A stretch of DNA of 37,974 nt from an uncultured Clostridia bacterium (lineage in GTDB: Bacteria > Bacillota > Clostridia > RGIG6154). The stretch spans positions 1 through 37,974 of the forward strand of contig CAKSDT010000004.1 in the NCBI GenBank assembly GCA_934446135.1, given 5' to 3'. A program made the position numbers and the translations under genes. Shown piece by piece: positions 23,786 through 33,900 of this stretch. The notes below the pieces were generated by a model. That model saw only the letters and a program-made list of their open reading frames with translations. It was not told the DNA's origin and did not search any database. Position 1 is the first letter of the stretch, and every line of letters starts with the position of its first letter.

Positions 23786-23814
23786 ACTATACTACACTTT
23801 TTTTGTCATGTCAA
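23786..23814 (-). promoter_or_regulatory. Promoter of the AraC-family gene
   Basis: On the minus strand, TTGACA at 23809-23814 and TATAGT at 23786-23791 have a 17-nt spacer. The divergent GH38 gene has a TATAAT at 23841-23846 but no good -35, consistent with an activator-dependent promoter. Confidence 0.82.
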
Positions 23815-23894
23815 CAGAAGTTTTGCACAAAAAAATAATATATAATAAATGTACAGATACCTTTTTAATTTTTAATTATTAGGAGGAGATACTC

Positions 23895-26800
23895 ATGTTT
23901 ATGCGTGAATTAAAAATCAAAGCATTTATTGAAAGGCTTAAAAAACTGACTGTTCAAAAGGCTTTTAATTGCAGCGGCTTTGAATATGCTCAATGCGGTT
24001 ACAAGAAATCCAACATTCCCGAACCCGGACTTGACTGGGCATTGTACAGTAATGATATCAGACTTTTGGGAGATGATCGTCACTATTGGATAAAGGGACA
24101 CATAAAGACACCTGCAGCACAGGATAACAAAGAATTCAGACTTACTATGTCAGGCAACTTTCCGACCGATTGGAGTGCTGCCGGAAGTGCGTTGCCGCAA
24201 TGTATTCTCTATCTTAACGGCGAAATGATACAAGAGTTTGACGGAAATCACACGAGTGCCGTAATAGAATCCGACACCGAGTATGATGTTCTCATTTATG
24301 CCTATATCGGATTGGATAAAGCGGAATTTGAGGTCTCATTCAGCGTAACCGAAACGGATTTGCGTGTTGAAAAGTTATATTACGACTTGCTCGTTCCGTA
24401 CGAAAGTTGTTTGCTTCTCGATAAGCAAAGCCAAGACTATGCTGATATATTGAAATCGCTTGACTATGCAGTCAACCTCGTTGATCTTTACGAAGAAAAC
24501 AGTCCCGAATTTTATGAAAGCGTAAGCAGGGCTTCCAAATACATGGACAATTATTTCTACAAGGAGGTTTGCTCCGATAAAAAGAACAAAATGTATTGTG
24601 TGGGACAAACCCATATTGACGTGGCATGGCTTTGGACACTTGCTCAGACAGGAGAAAAGGTGCAAAGAAGTTTTTCAACCGTACTGAAACTTATGGAAAA
24701 ATACCCCGAATACAAATTCATGTGTTCACAACCGCAACTTTATATGTATCTGAAAGAGGAAGCGCCAGACGTTTATGAAAAAATCAAGGAAAAGGTTAAA
24801 GAGGGCAAGTGGGAAATCGAGGGTGCAATGTGGCTTGAATCGGACTGCAATCTTTCGAGCGGAGAAAGTTTCATAAGGCAAATAATTCACGGTAAAAAGT
24901 TTATAAAAGACGAATTTGGCGTTGACAGCAAATATCTCTGGCTTCCCGATGTATTCGGCTACAGTGCGGCACTTCCGCAGATACTGAAAAAATGCGGTGT
25001 TGATAAGTTTATCACAACAAAGATGAGTTGGAACGAATTTAACAAAATGCCCTATGATACATTCATGTGGGAAGGACTTGACGGCACAAGAATATTTACA
25101 TATTTCTTCACTGAACTCAATGCTGATCTTGCTCCCGATGTTGTTTACAAAAGATGGAGGGACGGCAGTATTCAAAAGTTGTATTCGGGTGATACGATGA
25201 TTGGCTACGGCTTTGGTGACGGCGGCGGCGGTCCAACAGATGTTATGCTAGAAAAGCAGAGAAGAATGTCACACGGAATACCGGGTATCCCTCAAACCGT
25301 TACAAGCACTGCAACAGAGTTTTTGAACAAACAGGAAGAAAACTTTAAAAAATCGTGTGAGGAATTAAACAGAACACCACTTTGGGTCGGTGACCTGTAT
25401 CTTGAACTTCACCGCGGCACTTTCACCTCCGTTGCAAAAGTAAAGAAGCACAACAGAAAGAGCGAGTTCTTGTTCCAAAAAGCGGAATCCGCGTCTGTTA
25501 TAGGAAATATACTCTGTGGCAAAGAATATCCGAAAACAAAATTTGACGACAGTTGGAAATTGATACTTTTGAACCAATTTCACGATATAATACCCGGTTC
25601 GTCGATTAAAGAGGTTTATGATGACAGCGACAGGGACTATGAAAAAATATTTGAATCGGGCAACGAAATCTTTGACGGCACACTTAAAACAATTTCGGAC
25701 AACATAAAAACGAACGGCGGACTTCTTGTATACAATCCCAACGGTTTTGCCGCAAGCGGTCTGATTGAAGCCGACGGTAAAATCATTTATGTTGAAAACA
25801 TTCCGGCAATCGGTTACAAGGTTGTAAATCCAACCAAATACGATTCTAAAATAGTATTTGACAAGAACATCTGTAACACCCCGTTTTACAGAATAACATT
25901 TGATGAAAACTTTAACATCACATCGCTGTACGACAAGCAAAATGACAGAGAAGCCGTTGCGGAAAACAGTTTATTCAATCAACTGTGCATTTTTGAAGAT
26001 ATTCCGTATTCATGTGACGCATGGGATATATGCGAATATTACAGCGATAAACATCGTGACATCAACAATGTTGAAAATGTTTCATGGCGTGATTTGGGAG
26101 AATGTTTTGAAATAGAAATAACCAGAAAGTTCCAAAGTTCGGTTATTGTTCAGACCATCTGTTTGTACAATAACATAGAAAGAATTGACATTAAGAACAA
26201 AATAGACTGGAAAGAGAGAAAAGTTCTTTTAAAAGCAATGTTCCCGATAAATGTTCACACGCACGAGGCCGTTTACGATGTTCAGTTTGGTAATGTAAAG
26301 CACAGCACTCATAAAAACACCTCTTGGGACAGAGCAAAATTTGAAGTGTGTGCACACAAATGGGCAGATGTTTCGGAAAACGGTTATGGTGTTGCAGTTA
26401 TGAATGACTGCAAATACGGCTATGGCTGCAATCTGAACAAACTCAGCCTCACGCTGATAAAATGTGCCGTTTCGCCGAATACTGAAGCGGATAGGGATTT
26501 ACATGAGTTTACATACTCAATCTTCCCTCATTGCGGAGATTTCAGAGAGGCAAAGGTTTCTGAACAGGCTTACATTCTCAATCAACCGCTCACTGCCTGC
26601 AGGATAAGCAAGCATGACGGAAAACTTCCTGACAATTTCTCGTTTGTCAGCAGCAAAAGCAACAATATCATTATTGAAACTGTTAAGCAATGCGAGAATG
26701 ACGACAGCATAATTGTCAGATTCTATGAATATCACAATTCCCATTCAAAGGTGACGCTTAATTTCGGTATTGACTTTAACAAGGCGTTTATCTGTGACAT

Positions 26801-26903
26801 GCTCGAAAACAACCTCGATGAGATTGAGAAAAACAACAGAAGCATTACTTTAAATGTTAAACCGTATGAAATTGTGACGGTTAAAATAACGAAAAAACAG
26901 TAG
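23895..26903 (+). CDS. GH38 alpha-mannosidase
   Basis: It hydrolyses alpha-mannosides, retaining configuration; it is probably cytoplasmic because no signal peptide is present. The 1002-aa length is normal for the long bacterial form. The zinc-binding catalytic domain begins at about 233: H240-I-D242 in QTHIDVAWLW, then nucleophile D352 in WLPDVFGYSAALPQ. A second zinc histidine H563 is in NQFHDIIPGSS, with the helical bundle and C-terminal beta domains following. The start ATG has a strong AGGAGGAG site; a second ATG lies two codons in. It stands alone, divergent from the AraC regulator. Its codons appear similar to those of its neighbours. Substrates may be N-glycan or other mannan fragments. 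Confidence 0.94.
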   Translation: MFMRELKIKAFIERLKKLTVQKAFNCSGFEYAQCGYKKSNIPEPGLDWALYSNDIRLLGDDRHYWIKGHIKTPAAQDNKEFRLTMSGNFPTDWSAAGSALPQCILYLNGEMIQEFDGNHTSAVIESDTEYDVLIYAYIGLDKAEFEVSFSVTETDLRVEKLYYDLLVPYESCLLLDKQSQDYADILKSLDYAVNLVDLYEENSPEFYESVSRASKYMDNYFYKEVCSDKKNKMYCVGQTHIDVAWLWTLAQTGEKVQRSFSTVLKLMEKYPEYKFMCSQPQLYMYLKEEAPDVYEKIKEKVKEGKWEIEGAMWLESDCNLSSGESFIRQIIHGKKFIKDEFGVDSKYLWLPDVFGYSAALPQILKKCGVDKFITTKMSWNEFNKMPYDTFMWEGLDGTRIFTYFFTELNADLAPDVVYKRWRDGSIQKLYSGDTMIGYGFGDGGGGPTDVMLEKQRRMSHGIPGIPQTVTSTATEFLNKQEENFKKSCEELNRTPLWVGDLYLELHRGTFTSVAKVKKHNRKSEFLFQKAESASVIGNILCGKEYPKTKFDDSWKLILLNQFHDIIPGSSIKEVYDDSDRDYEKIFESGNEIFDGTLKTISDNIKTNGGLLVYNPNGFAASGLIEADGKIIYVENIPAIGYKVVNPTKYDSKIVFDKNICNTPFYRITFDENFNITSLYDKQNDREAVAENSLFNQLCIFEDIPYSCDAWDICEYYSDKHRDINNVENVSWRDLGECFEIEITRKFQSSVIVQTICLYNNIERIDIKNKIDWKERKVLLKAMFPINVHTHEAVYDVQFGNVKHSTHKNTSWDRAKFEVCAHKWADVSENGYGVAVMNDCKYGYGCNLNKLSLTLIKCAVSPNTEADRDLHEFTYSIFPHCGDFREAKVSEQAYILNQPLTACRISKHDGKLPDNFSFVSSKSNNIIIETVKQCENDDSIIVRFYEYHNSHSKVTLNFGIDFNKAFICDMLENNLDEIEKNNRSITLNVKPYEIVTVKITKKQ

Positions 26904-26929
26904 AAAAGACATAGGCGTCAAAGAAATAA

Positions 26930-26972
26930 CAAGCAATAACGACACCGACTTTTTCGGTGCCGTTATTTTTTT
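26930..26972 (+). terminator. Terminator after GH38
   Basis: The stem AATAACGACACCGA with TCGGTGCCGTTATT has one A-C mismatch and a short CTTTT loop. It is followed directly by a run of Ts. Confidence 0.88.
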
Positions 26973-27057
26973 AACTATTGATTTAGAAAATCATTATATT
27001 ATTTTTAAAATTAATTGCCTCCTAAAAATATCTTGGTTTTTTCTACATCTTATAAAG

Positions 27058-27099
27058 TTAAAGGCAGGAAAACCTATTTGGGGTCTTCTCTGCCTTTAA
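27058..27099. other. Large hairpin between GH38 and the alcohol dehydrogenase gene
   Basis: A perfect 10-bp inverted repeat, TTAAAGGCAG (27058-27067) with CTGCCTTTAA (27090-27099), surrounds 22 nt that can partly pair. It is followed on the plus strand by a T-rich stretch and on the minus strand by TTTAT. It may terminate the alcohol dehydrogenase transcript or be an RNA element. The rest of 26973-27155 shows nothing else. Confidence 0.5.
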
Positions 27100-27155
27100 T
27101 TGTTCTCTTTTTTATTATATTAATTTTTTTGTGTTCCGGGCTTTTTACATTCCCA

Positions 27156-28319
27156 TTACAGGGAGTTGGTGAGGATTGTTTCTATATCCTCCGCTTGCAT
27201 AACCTTGTAACCGCCTGCGTGAATGGAAGATTCTGCTATAGGTCTTATCATATCCTCGGTCACGCCAAGTTCTGTGAGCGGTACATCAAGGCCCAAAAGG
27301 GATATAAATTCTTTCAATTTAATTATACCCATTTCGGCTGCCTGTTCCTTTGTAAAAGCAGTTGTATCAACATACCAGACATTTCTTGCAAAGCGTACAA
27401 ACTTATCAAGACCGTACTTATAAATATAATTATAATATGCGACAGATATTGCTGCCAATCCTGCACCGTGGGCACAGTCCGTATATGCTCCTATCTGATG
27501 TTCTATATAATGAACTTCCCAGTCCTGCTTTTTAGAAAGACCTGTAATTGTATTAAGTCCGATTGTTGCACACCACATTATATTGCTTCTTGCCTCGTAA
27601 TCTTCAGGATTTTTCAAAGCCTTTTCAGCACTTACTGTAAGTGAACGCATCAAACCTTCCAGAACATAATCGCTTACATTATCGTCATCACCCGAAAAAT
27701 ACTGTTCCATAAGATGCGAAAAAGTATCAAAAATACCGCTCACCATCTGATATTTTGGAACCGTATAAGTGTATTCAGGGTTTAAAATTGAAAAGTTAGG
27801 ATAAAATTCAGACGGAAATCCATATCCGTTTTTAATTTTATTTTCTTCGTTTGTTATTACCGAACCGCCGTTCATTTCAGAGCCTGTACCCGCCATTGTA
27901 AGAATTGTGCCGACAGGAACAACTTTTGAAGTCGGTTTTTCGCCTCTTACCCAATATTTTTCCCATGGGTCTTCGTCCGTATAAGACGATGCTGAAATAC
28001 CTTTTGCACAGTCGATAACAGAGCCGCCGCCAACTGCCAAAATAAGGTCAACATTATTTTCCCTTACAAGTTTAACACCCTCTAAAAGTTGTGTATAAGT
28101 CGGGTTTGACTTAATTCCCGCAAGTTCAACAACAGTTTTATCTGCATCTTTTAAGATTTCAATAACTTTATCATAAAGACCGCTTTTTTTAACCGAGCCT
28201 TTTCCATACATCAAAAGAACGGTTTTGCCGTAATTTTTAAGTTCGGGCAAAAGATTATCAATAGCCGTCTTTCCAAAATAGATTTTTGTCGGATTGTGAT
28301 AAGTAAAATCAAATTTCAT
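27156..28319 (-). CDS. Iron-containing alcohol dehydrogenase (butanol dehydrogenase type)
   Basis: It reduces aldehydes to alcohols with NAD(P)H, typically butanal or acetaldehyde in clostridial fermentation; the exact substrate is not readable. The 387-aa length is standard for the type III family. The nucleotide-binding GGGSVIDCAKGI (about 95-106), the metal-binding region DTFSHLMEQYF (about 198-208) and HGAGLAAI (about 275) with the iron histidines are visible. RBS AAGGGG precedes the ATG. The promoter is TTGAAT-17-TAAAAT at 28363-28391. It is monocistronic. Confidence 0.92.
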   Translation of the reverse strand: MKFDFTYHNPTKIYFGKTAIDNLLPELKNYGKTVLLMYGKGSVKKSGLYDKVIEILKDADKTVVELAGIKSNPTYTQLLEGVKLVRENNVDLILAVGGGSVIDCAKGISASSYTDEDPWEKYWVRGEKPTSKVVPVGTILTMAGTGSEMNGGSVITNEENKIKNGYGFPSEFYPNFSILNPEYTYTVPKYQMVSGIFDTFSHLMEQYFSGDDDNVSDYVLEGLMRSLTVSAEKALKNPEDYEARSNIMWCATIGLNTITGLSKKQDWEVHYIEHQIGAYTDCAHGAGLAAISVAYYNYIYKYGLDKFVRFARNVWYVDTTAFTKEQAAEMGIIKLKEFISLLGLDVPLTELGVTEDMIRPIAESSIHAGGYKVMQAEDIETILTNSL

Positions 28320-28362
28320 AAACTTAATACCCCTTCTGCCTCAACGGGCTTTATTTTCTTAT

Positions 28363-28391
28363 ATTTTAACATACATATTCTTCCAATTCAA
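28363..28391 (-). promoter_or_regulatory. Alcohol dehydrogenase promoter
   Basis: On the minus strand, TTGAAT at 28386-28391 and TAAAAT at 28363-28368 have a 17-nt spacer. Confidence 0.65.
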
Positions 28392-28407
28392 CCCAAAGTT
28401 TATACAT

Positions 28408-28450
28408 ACAAAAAAACAAAACCCCGAACCTGTGATAGTTCCGGGGTTTT
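28408..28450 (-). terminator. Terminator of rplM-rpsI
   Basis: A GC-rich stem, AAAACCCCG-AAC with GTT-CCGGGGTTTT (28418-28450), has a one-base bulge and an 8-nt loop. On the minus strand it is followed by GTTTTTTTG. Confidence 0.92.
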
Positions 28451-28468
28451 TGATGAAATATAAAATAA

Positions 28469-28864
28469 TTATCTCTTGCTGAACTGCGGTGCACGACGAG
28501 CAGCTTTTAAGCCGTACTTCTTTCTTTCTTTCATTCTTGGGTCTCTTGTTAAGAAACCTGCTTTTTTAAGAACTGTTCTGAAGTCTTCGTCTGCTTCTAA
28601 GAGTGCTCTTGCAACACCGTGTCTGATTGCACCTGCCTGGCCTGTGAATCCGCCGCCTGTTACATTTGCAACAACATCAAATTTTGACAAAGTATCGGTT
28701 TCTGTTAAGGGCTGTCTAACGATAACCTTAAGTGTTTCAAGACCGAAATATTCGTCAAGTGATTTTCCGTTTACTGTAATATTTCCTTTACCAGGTAACA
28801 GTCTTACTCTGGCAATTGATTTTTTTCTTCTTCCTGTGCCGTAAAGGCCTTCTGTTTTAGCCAT
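28469..28864 (-). CDS. rpsI: 30S ribosomal protein S9
   Basis: The 131-aa ribosomal protein carries the YGTGRRKKSIARVRL motif at its N-terminus. It ends in the invariant basic tail APQFSKR, which reaches the P-site tRNA. LETLKVIVRQPL and GGGFTGQAGAIRHGVARAL are also typical. It is 18 nt after rplM with AGGAGG upstream, the standard L13-S9 operon. Confidence 0.98.
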   Translation of the reverse strand: MAKTEGLYGTGRRKKSIARVRLLPGKGNITVNGKSLDEYFGLETLKVIVRQPLTETDTLSKFDVVANVTGGGFTGQAGAIRHGVARALLEADEDFRTVLKKAGFLTRDPRMKERKKYGLKAARRAPQFSKR

Positions 28865-28882
28865 TGTCCATTACCCTCCTAA

Positions 28883-29320
28883 TTATCTGATTTCTCTTGT
28901 CCATACCTCAGGTTTCTGAGCAAGGTTTTCGTGCTCTTGGCCTGCGTAAAGTCTTACTCTGGTCATTGCTTTTGCACCAAGTGTGTTGTGCGGAAGCATA
29001 CCTTTAATTGCAAGTTCCATAGGTCTTGTAGGGAACTTGCCGAGCATTTCGCCGTAATTTGTTTCTTTAAGATTACCGATCCAGCCTGTGTGACGGTAAT
29101 ATTTCTTATCGGTTACTTTCTTGCCTGTTACAACCGCTTTTGCACAGTTTACAACGATTACATGATCGCCGCAGTCTGCATGCGGAGTAAATGTAGGAAG
29201 ATGTTTACCTCTTAAAATAGCCGCAGCCTGAGCCGCAACTCTGCCCAAAGGTTTGCCTTCGGCATCTATGATATACCATTTTCTTTCAATGTTCTGAGCA
29301 TTTGCCATAAAAGTACGCAT
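28883..29320 (-). CDS. rplM: 50S ribosomal protein L13
   Basis: The 145-aa ribosomal protein is an early 50S assembly protein. Its start MRTFMANAQNIERKWYIIDA has AAGGAGG nine nucleotides upstream. DCGDHVIVVNCAKAVVTGKK and MLPHNTLGAKAMTRVRLYAG are family signatures. First gene of the rplM-rpsI operon. The leader is only about 40 nt, with no obvious autoregulatory structure. Confidence 0.98.
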   Translation of the reverse strand: MRTFMANAQNIERKWYIIDAEGKPLGRVAAQAAAILRGKHLPTFTPHADCGDHVIVVNCAKAVVTGKKVTDKKYYRHTGWIGNLKETNYGEMLGKFPTRPMELAIKGMLPHNTLGAKAMTRVRLYAGQEHENLAQKPEVWTREIR

Positions 29321-29362
29321 AGAAATTTACCTCCTTAAATAAACTCATTATTTTACTGTGAT

Positions 29363-29391
29363 ATTGTAATACATTTTTTTTGTTTTGTCAA
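29363..29391 (-). promoter_or_regulatory. rplM-rpsI promoter
   Basis: On the minus strand, TTGACA at 29386-29391 and TACAAT at 29363-29368 have a 17-nt spacer. It is close to consensus, as expected for ribosomal protein genes. Confidence 0.9.
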
Positions 29392-29475
29392 CACCTTTTT
29401 TGCAAAAAAAATAATGTCCGATGTGTTTTCTTTAATTTTTGGTTGTTTTTGCGTTTTTTCTTTAATTTACTCGTT

Positions 29476-29526
29476 TAAAAAATAAAAAAATAATGCCGAA
29501 AAACGCTGAGTCAACGCTTTTCGGCA
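29476..29526 (-). terminator. Terminator after the parvulin-type foldase gene
   Basis: A 12-bp stem, TGCCGAAAAACG with CGCTTTTCGGCA (29494-29505, 29515-29526), includes one G-T pair. On the minus strand it is followed by TTATTTTTTTATTTTTT. Confidence 0.9.
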
Positions 29527-29531
29527 AATCA

Positions 29532-30902
29532 TTATTTTGAAATTTTAAGTTTTACGGGGTTTTTATCTTTAAATGCGAAGTATTCGTCATCCAAAAGTTT
29601 TGCATATTCGTTTTCATAGTTTTTAAGGAAATACTCATCAAACGAAGGAGTTTTATTTCCCTTTGAAAGACATTTTATTATATGAAACCCGAACTTTGTT
29701 TTAACAACCGGTGAGATTTCACCCGTTACAAGACTCATTGCGGCCTCTTCAAACTCAGGAACAAAAGTTCCGTCGCCCGTTACGGCATAGCCTTCCTCAG
29801 GCTGACCGAGGTCTGTATTATAAAGCGAAACAAGCAAATCAAAATCTCTTGTGTTTCTTGCCTTTTCATATATCTCGTTTGCGGTGGTTTCGGCTGCCGC
29901 AACATCTTCTGCAGACGCAGATTTCGGCTGAATTAAGATATGTTTTACTGTTGAAACCTCTTTTGCCAAAGAATTTTTTTCCTGATTATATTTTTCCTTT
30001 GCCTGCTGTTTTAACTCATTAACAGAGTCAAGGTTTGCGATAAGAAAATCTGCGGCACTTTCCCTCATAGCCTCAAAATTAACGCTCGCCGTATAGTAAA
30101 TATAATCTTCTTCGGGTGTGATAGAAAAACTTTCAAGAGTTGCGTTATAGACATCCATAGAGCCGTAAGCCGATATATATTCGGGATAACCGTTTTCAAC
30201 ATCGGGCTTTTCATATGAAATATTGTTATCTTTTACAACGCTTTCAACAAATGCCATAAGTTCAAGTTGGTCGGAAACCGCTTCCAAAACTTCTTCATCA
30301 GTTGCATCGGGATAAGACTTTCTGTAGATTTTATAATAAATTGTTGCAAGTTGGTTTTTTTCGCCGTTTTCGTCTAAAATCTGCACATTTAAGGAAGTTT
30401 CATCCTTGTCTTTTGAAAGTTTTGCAGTCCTCGTCTGTTCATCCCACGAAACTTCATAACCCAAAATGTTTCCGACATCTCTCAATCCGAGATATGTCGC
30501 ATCATTATAAACAACATTTGAAACCTTTTTCGGTTCGCCGTTTATTACAACAGCATTTACATAGTCTTCAAGAATACTTACTGTTTCATAATCATTTCCT
30601 TTTGCAATTTCATCTGTTCCGAAATTTTTTTCGGCACCCGATTCCAAAACAACAAGTTTATCCTCTCCGTTCCACTTAACATCATAACCCAAAACGCCTG
30701 CCAAAGTTCTTATTCCGAGATATGTTTTGCCGTCAATTACAAGATTCGGTGCTTTAACCTCGTTTCCGTCAACCACAACAGTTACATAATTTTTAAGAAG
30801 ACTTTTTTGAGTGTAGACTTCCCCTTCTGCCGCAAACGCCGAAAATGCCTGTAAAATGCAAATTGCAAGGCAAAAAGCGGCAACTGTTAATTTCTTTTTC
30901 AT
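29532..30902 (-). CDS. Secreted parvulin-type peptidyl-prolyl isomerase with two stalk domains
   Basis: An extracellular foldase of the PrsA/SurA type. The 456-aa protein has a signal peptide at 1-24 ending SAFAA, but no lipobox cysteine as in PrsA. Two copper-amine-oxidase-N-like stalk domains follow (about 30-80 and 95-150), each with the VVVDGNEV...YLGIRTLAGVLGYDVKW pattern. A helical SurA-N-like region (about 165-310) precedes the parvulin domain (about 315-425, TVKHILIQ ... FGFHIIKCL). The stalk-plus-parvulin combination suggests attachment to the wall or to partner proteins. It lies 49 nt after the SLH/GLUG gene with its own promoter, so it may help fold the large surface proteins encoded upstream. 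Confidence 0.86.
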   Translation of the reverse strand: MKKKLTVAAFCLAICILQAFSAFAAEGEVYTQKSLLKNYVTVVVDGNEVKAPNLVIDGKTYLGIRTLAGVLGYDVKWNGEDKLVVLESGAEKNFGTDEIAKGNDYETVSILEDYVNAVVINGEPKKVSNVVYNDATYLGLRDVGNILGYEVSWDEQTRTAKLSKDKDETSLNVQILDENGEKNQLATIYYKIYRKSYPDATDEEVLEAVSDQLELMAFVESVVKDNNISYEKPDVENGYPEYISAYGSMDVYNATLESFSITPEEDYIYYTASVNFEAMRESAADFLIANLDSVNELKQQAKEKYNQEKNSLAKEVSTVKHILIQPKSASAEDVAAAETTANEIYEKARNTRDFDLLVSLYNTDLGQPEEGYAVTGDGTFVPEFEEAAMSLVTGEISPVVKTKFGFHIIKCLSKGNKTPSFDEYFLKNYENEYAKLLDDEYFAFKDKNPVKLKISK

Positions 30903-30933
30903 ATGTTCCCTCTCCTTATATTTCTTTCTTCCA

Positions 30934-30962
30934 ATTATAACAAATATTCAATCAAAAATCAA
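30934..30962 (-). promoter_or_regulatory. Promoter of the parvulin-type gene
   Basis: On the minus strand, TTGATT at 30957-30962 and TATAAT at 30934-30939 have a 17-nt spacer. The -35 lies inside the final codons of the upstream gene. Confidence 0.75.
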
Positions 30963-33900
30963 CATCAAATTGTTTGGGTACGGGAAATCCACCCGAACCT
31001 ATGCTCCAAACTGTTTCAAAATCGAAATTTTCGAAGTTTGACGGGTCTGAAAATTCGTTTTCCGTGAGTCCTTTTGCCCTACTGTCAAAAATTCCGTTTT
31101 CTTTAAGATAGCAGCAATTATATACACTTCCGGCTATCTGATTTGCCAGAATTCCTCCGCTTTTTATTGCAAGAATCCTCCCGGCTGACGATATGCAGTT
31201 TAAAAGAGTTCCGGAATTTGACCCCGAAATTCCGCCGCCTACAGATTGCGACGGACTTTCAAGCACTATATTTCCGCCGTTGTAACAGTCTGAAACCGTT
31301 CCGTAGTTTCCGCAGGTTATTCCGCCCGAAACAGCATAGTCTTCAGATGTTATATATATATTGGAAAGATTTCCGCATCCTGCCATTATTCCGTAGTTTT
31401 CGGCCGCTATGCCTCCGTATTGCACTCCTTTTCCGAAAACTTCGATATCGCCCAAAGAAAAGCAGGAAATAACCATACCGGTTGAATAGTTTGTTTTAAC
31501 AATTCCGCCGTAAGACGCAAATCCTCCTGCACTGACGCTTGGGTTAATAACTTTAGAATCGGAAATTGTTCCCGTATTTACAATTGCTATAAAACCTCCC
31601 TGATTTCCGGTGATTTCAGGCATATAAAGATTAAGTGCGTGAATATCGCCGTGATTTTCGGCAAAAAGTCCGCTTTCGGAAGAAAGTCCCTTTATGCTGA
31701 ATCCGTTTCCGAGAAATGTGCCGAAAAACGCAAAGTTTTCTCCGCCTATCGGTTGAAATCCGTTATTGTTTACATATGCCGTCATATCTATATCCGAAAC
31801 CAATGAAAAAACACTTCCGGGATAATATCTTACATTGTTCAGTTGGTTTGGTGTAAAAATAAGGTAAGGATTTTCTTCCGTGCCGTTTCCGCCGGCAAAA
31901 TCCCTTATATTATCCTTTAAATCGTCGGGCTTATGCGGATTTTTTGAAAGTTCAAAAGGAACAAAATCCGATAAGACAAACTCAGTTCCCAAAAATTCAA
32001 AGGCTTGTTCGCCGTAAAGAGGAGAAACCTTATAAAACTGAAAGTTTCCCGAACCTGCCGGAGGGTTTTGGGTTTCATCATAAAGGCAATTAAAAATTTT
32101 TCCCGAACCAGTTCCCGAAATTCCCCCTGTTGCTGTGTTAAGTGCATTTGAAATACAATAGCCGGTGCTGTATGCTCCCGTAATTTTTCCGCTTTTTGAA
32201 ATTCCGGTTATTCCGCCGGTATAAGCATAATTTTTGCCTTTTGCCGTGATAAAACCGGTATTAAAGCAGTTTTCGGTTTCCGAGGAATTGCCCCCCGAAA
32301 TTCCGCCTGCATAACCTCGAACATTTTCTGCGTGTGCCATAACTCTGCCGTTGTTTTCGCAAAGAGTTATCACCGAAAAGTTTTCGCCGACGATACCGCC
32401 CGCATAACTTTCTCCGTTCTCATTTGACGAAATGACACCGCCTTTTTTTGTGCATTTTGTCACAATGCCCATGTTTTCTCCGGTTATTCCGCCTGCACAC
32501 TGTTTTGAAAAAATATCTGAATTTACAAAACAGGATATTATTTTTCCGCTGTTTGAGCCTGAAACACCGCCCGAACAAACTTTAGCACCTATTCTGGAAT
32601 TTATTATATTGACATTTTCTATAACCCCGTCATTTGCACCCGCTATTCCGCCTGCATAACTTTTACCTTCTGCCGAAAGCATATTAACGGTCACATTTTT
32701 AACCGTTCCCGAATTTTTCTCGAAAATTGCAGAATATTCTTTTTCGGGAAAGGACACGATAAAGCCGTAAATATAGTAACCTCCGCCGTCCAAAGTGCCT
32801 TTAAATTCTTCAATGGGAACAAATCCTTTTCCCAAATCATTGGAAACGCCCGGTTGTTTGGGGAAAATTATATCATTTGCGAGAACATAACTGCTTTCGG
32901 GTGACATTCTTATGTTGAAAAAGTCATCTGCGGTTTTTATTACATAAGGATTATCCACGCTTCCGTTTCCCTCGGTAAAAATATGAATTTTAGGGTAATT
33001 TTCGCCTTTTTTGCCTGAAAGACGCGGAATTACGCCCGAAAAATCCCAAACGCTTTTTGAAAAACCTTTATAACTGTCTTTTAATGTGAGTTTTTTGAAA
33101 TCAAGACCGCCCTGCTGTTTTGTAAGTTTTCTGTCATAAAAATATGAATTCTCGTATTCTCCGTCCGTAATCGGAAAAATTATTCCGTTTTCACTTTCCG
33201 AAAAAAGGTCGCCTGCGTTGAAAGATGTATAAACTCCGCCGCTGCCCGAAATTCCGAAAACAGAAAAATCATTTCCTGTCCCGAAAAGATTGCCGTAGAC
33301 ACCGCAGTCTGAAATCTTGCCGCTGTTTTCAAGGCATATGCCTGAAATTTTATTTCCCTTTATGCTGCCGATATTTACTGAGTTTGCTATAATTCCCTTA
33401 TTTGACATACAAATGCCCGATGCGGCAATTGCCGAAATATCGCCCGAGTTTAAAAAGTCCGAAATAAGTCCCGTATTTACAAGGCAAAGACCGGAAACGG
33501 TGTTTCCGGAATATTTATTGGTTCCGATTTTAAGATTTTTTACAACTCCGCTGTTTTGGTTTATAAATGCACATTCGCCGTCCGAAACAATGCCTTTTAT
33601 CTCTTTCCCGTTCCCCAATATAAAGCCGCCGAAATTATCTATAGGTTTATAACTGTTTTCTTTTGTGACAAGCGACATATCGGCATCGTTTACGAAAACA
33701 AAACTCGCCGAAGGAAACTTTCTTATATTTTCAATCTGAAGCGGTGATACTATTTTGAAAGGATTTTTTACTGTTCCGTTACCGCCCGAAAATTTGTCGG
33801 TATTTTCCTTTAAATTTGCCTCGGTATCAATTTTAAGATACGGACCGTTTTCCCCTGTTTCCCACAAATCCGAAGAAAGAGAAGAATAAGCACCTTTGTT

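Noticed and set aside
25365..25940. 191-aa minus-strand frame
   Set aside because: Lies wholly inside the GH38 catalytic domain on the opposite strand; no start site or similarity.
27015..27644. 209-aa plus-strand frame
   Set aside because: Antisense to the clear alcohol dehydrogenase gene; cysteine/tyrosine-rich composition of a shadow frame.
29321..29362. L13 autoregulatory mRNA leader
   Set aside because: Only about 40 nt between the predicted start and the ATG, with no stable fold visible.
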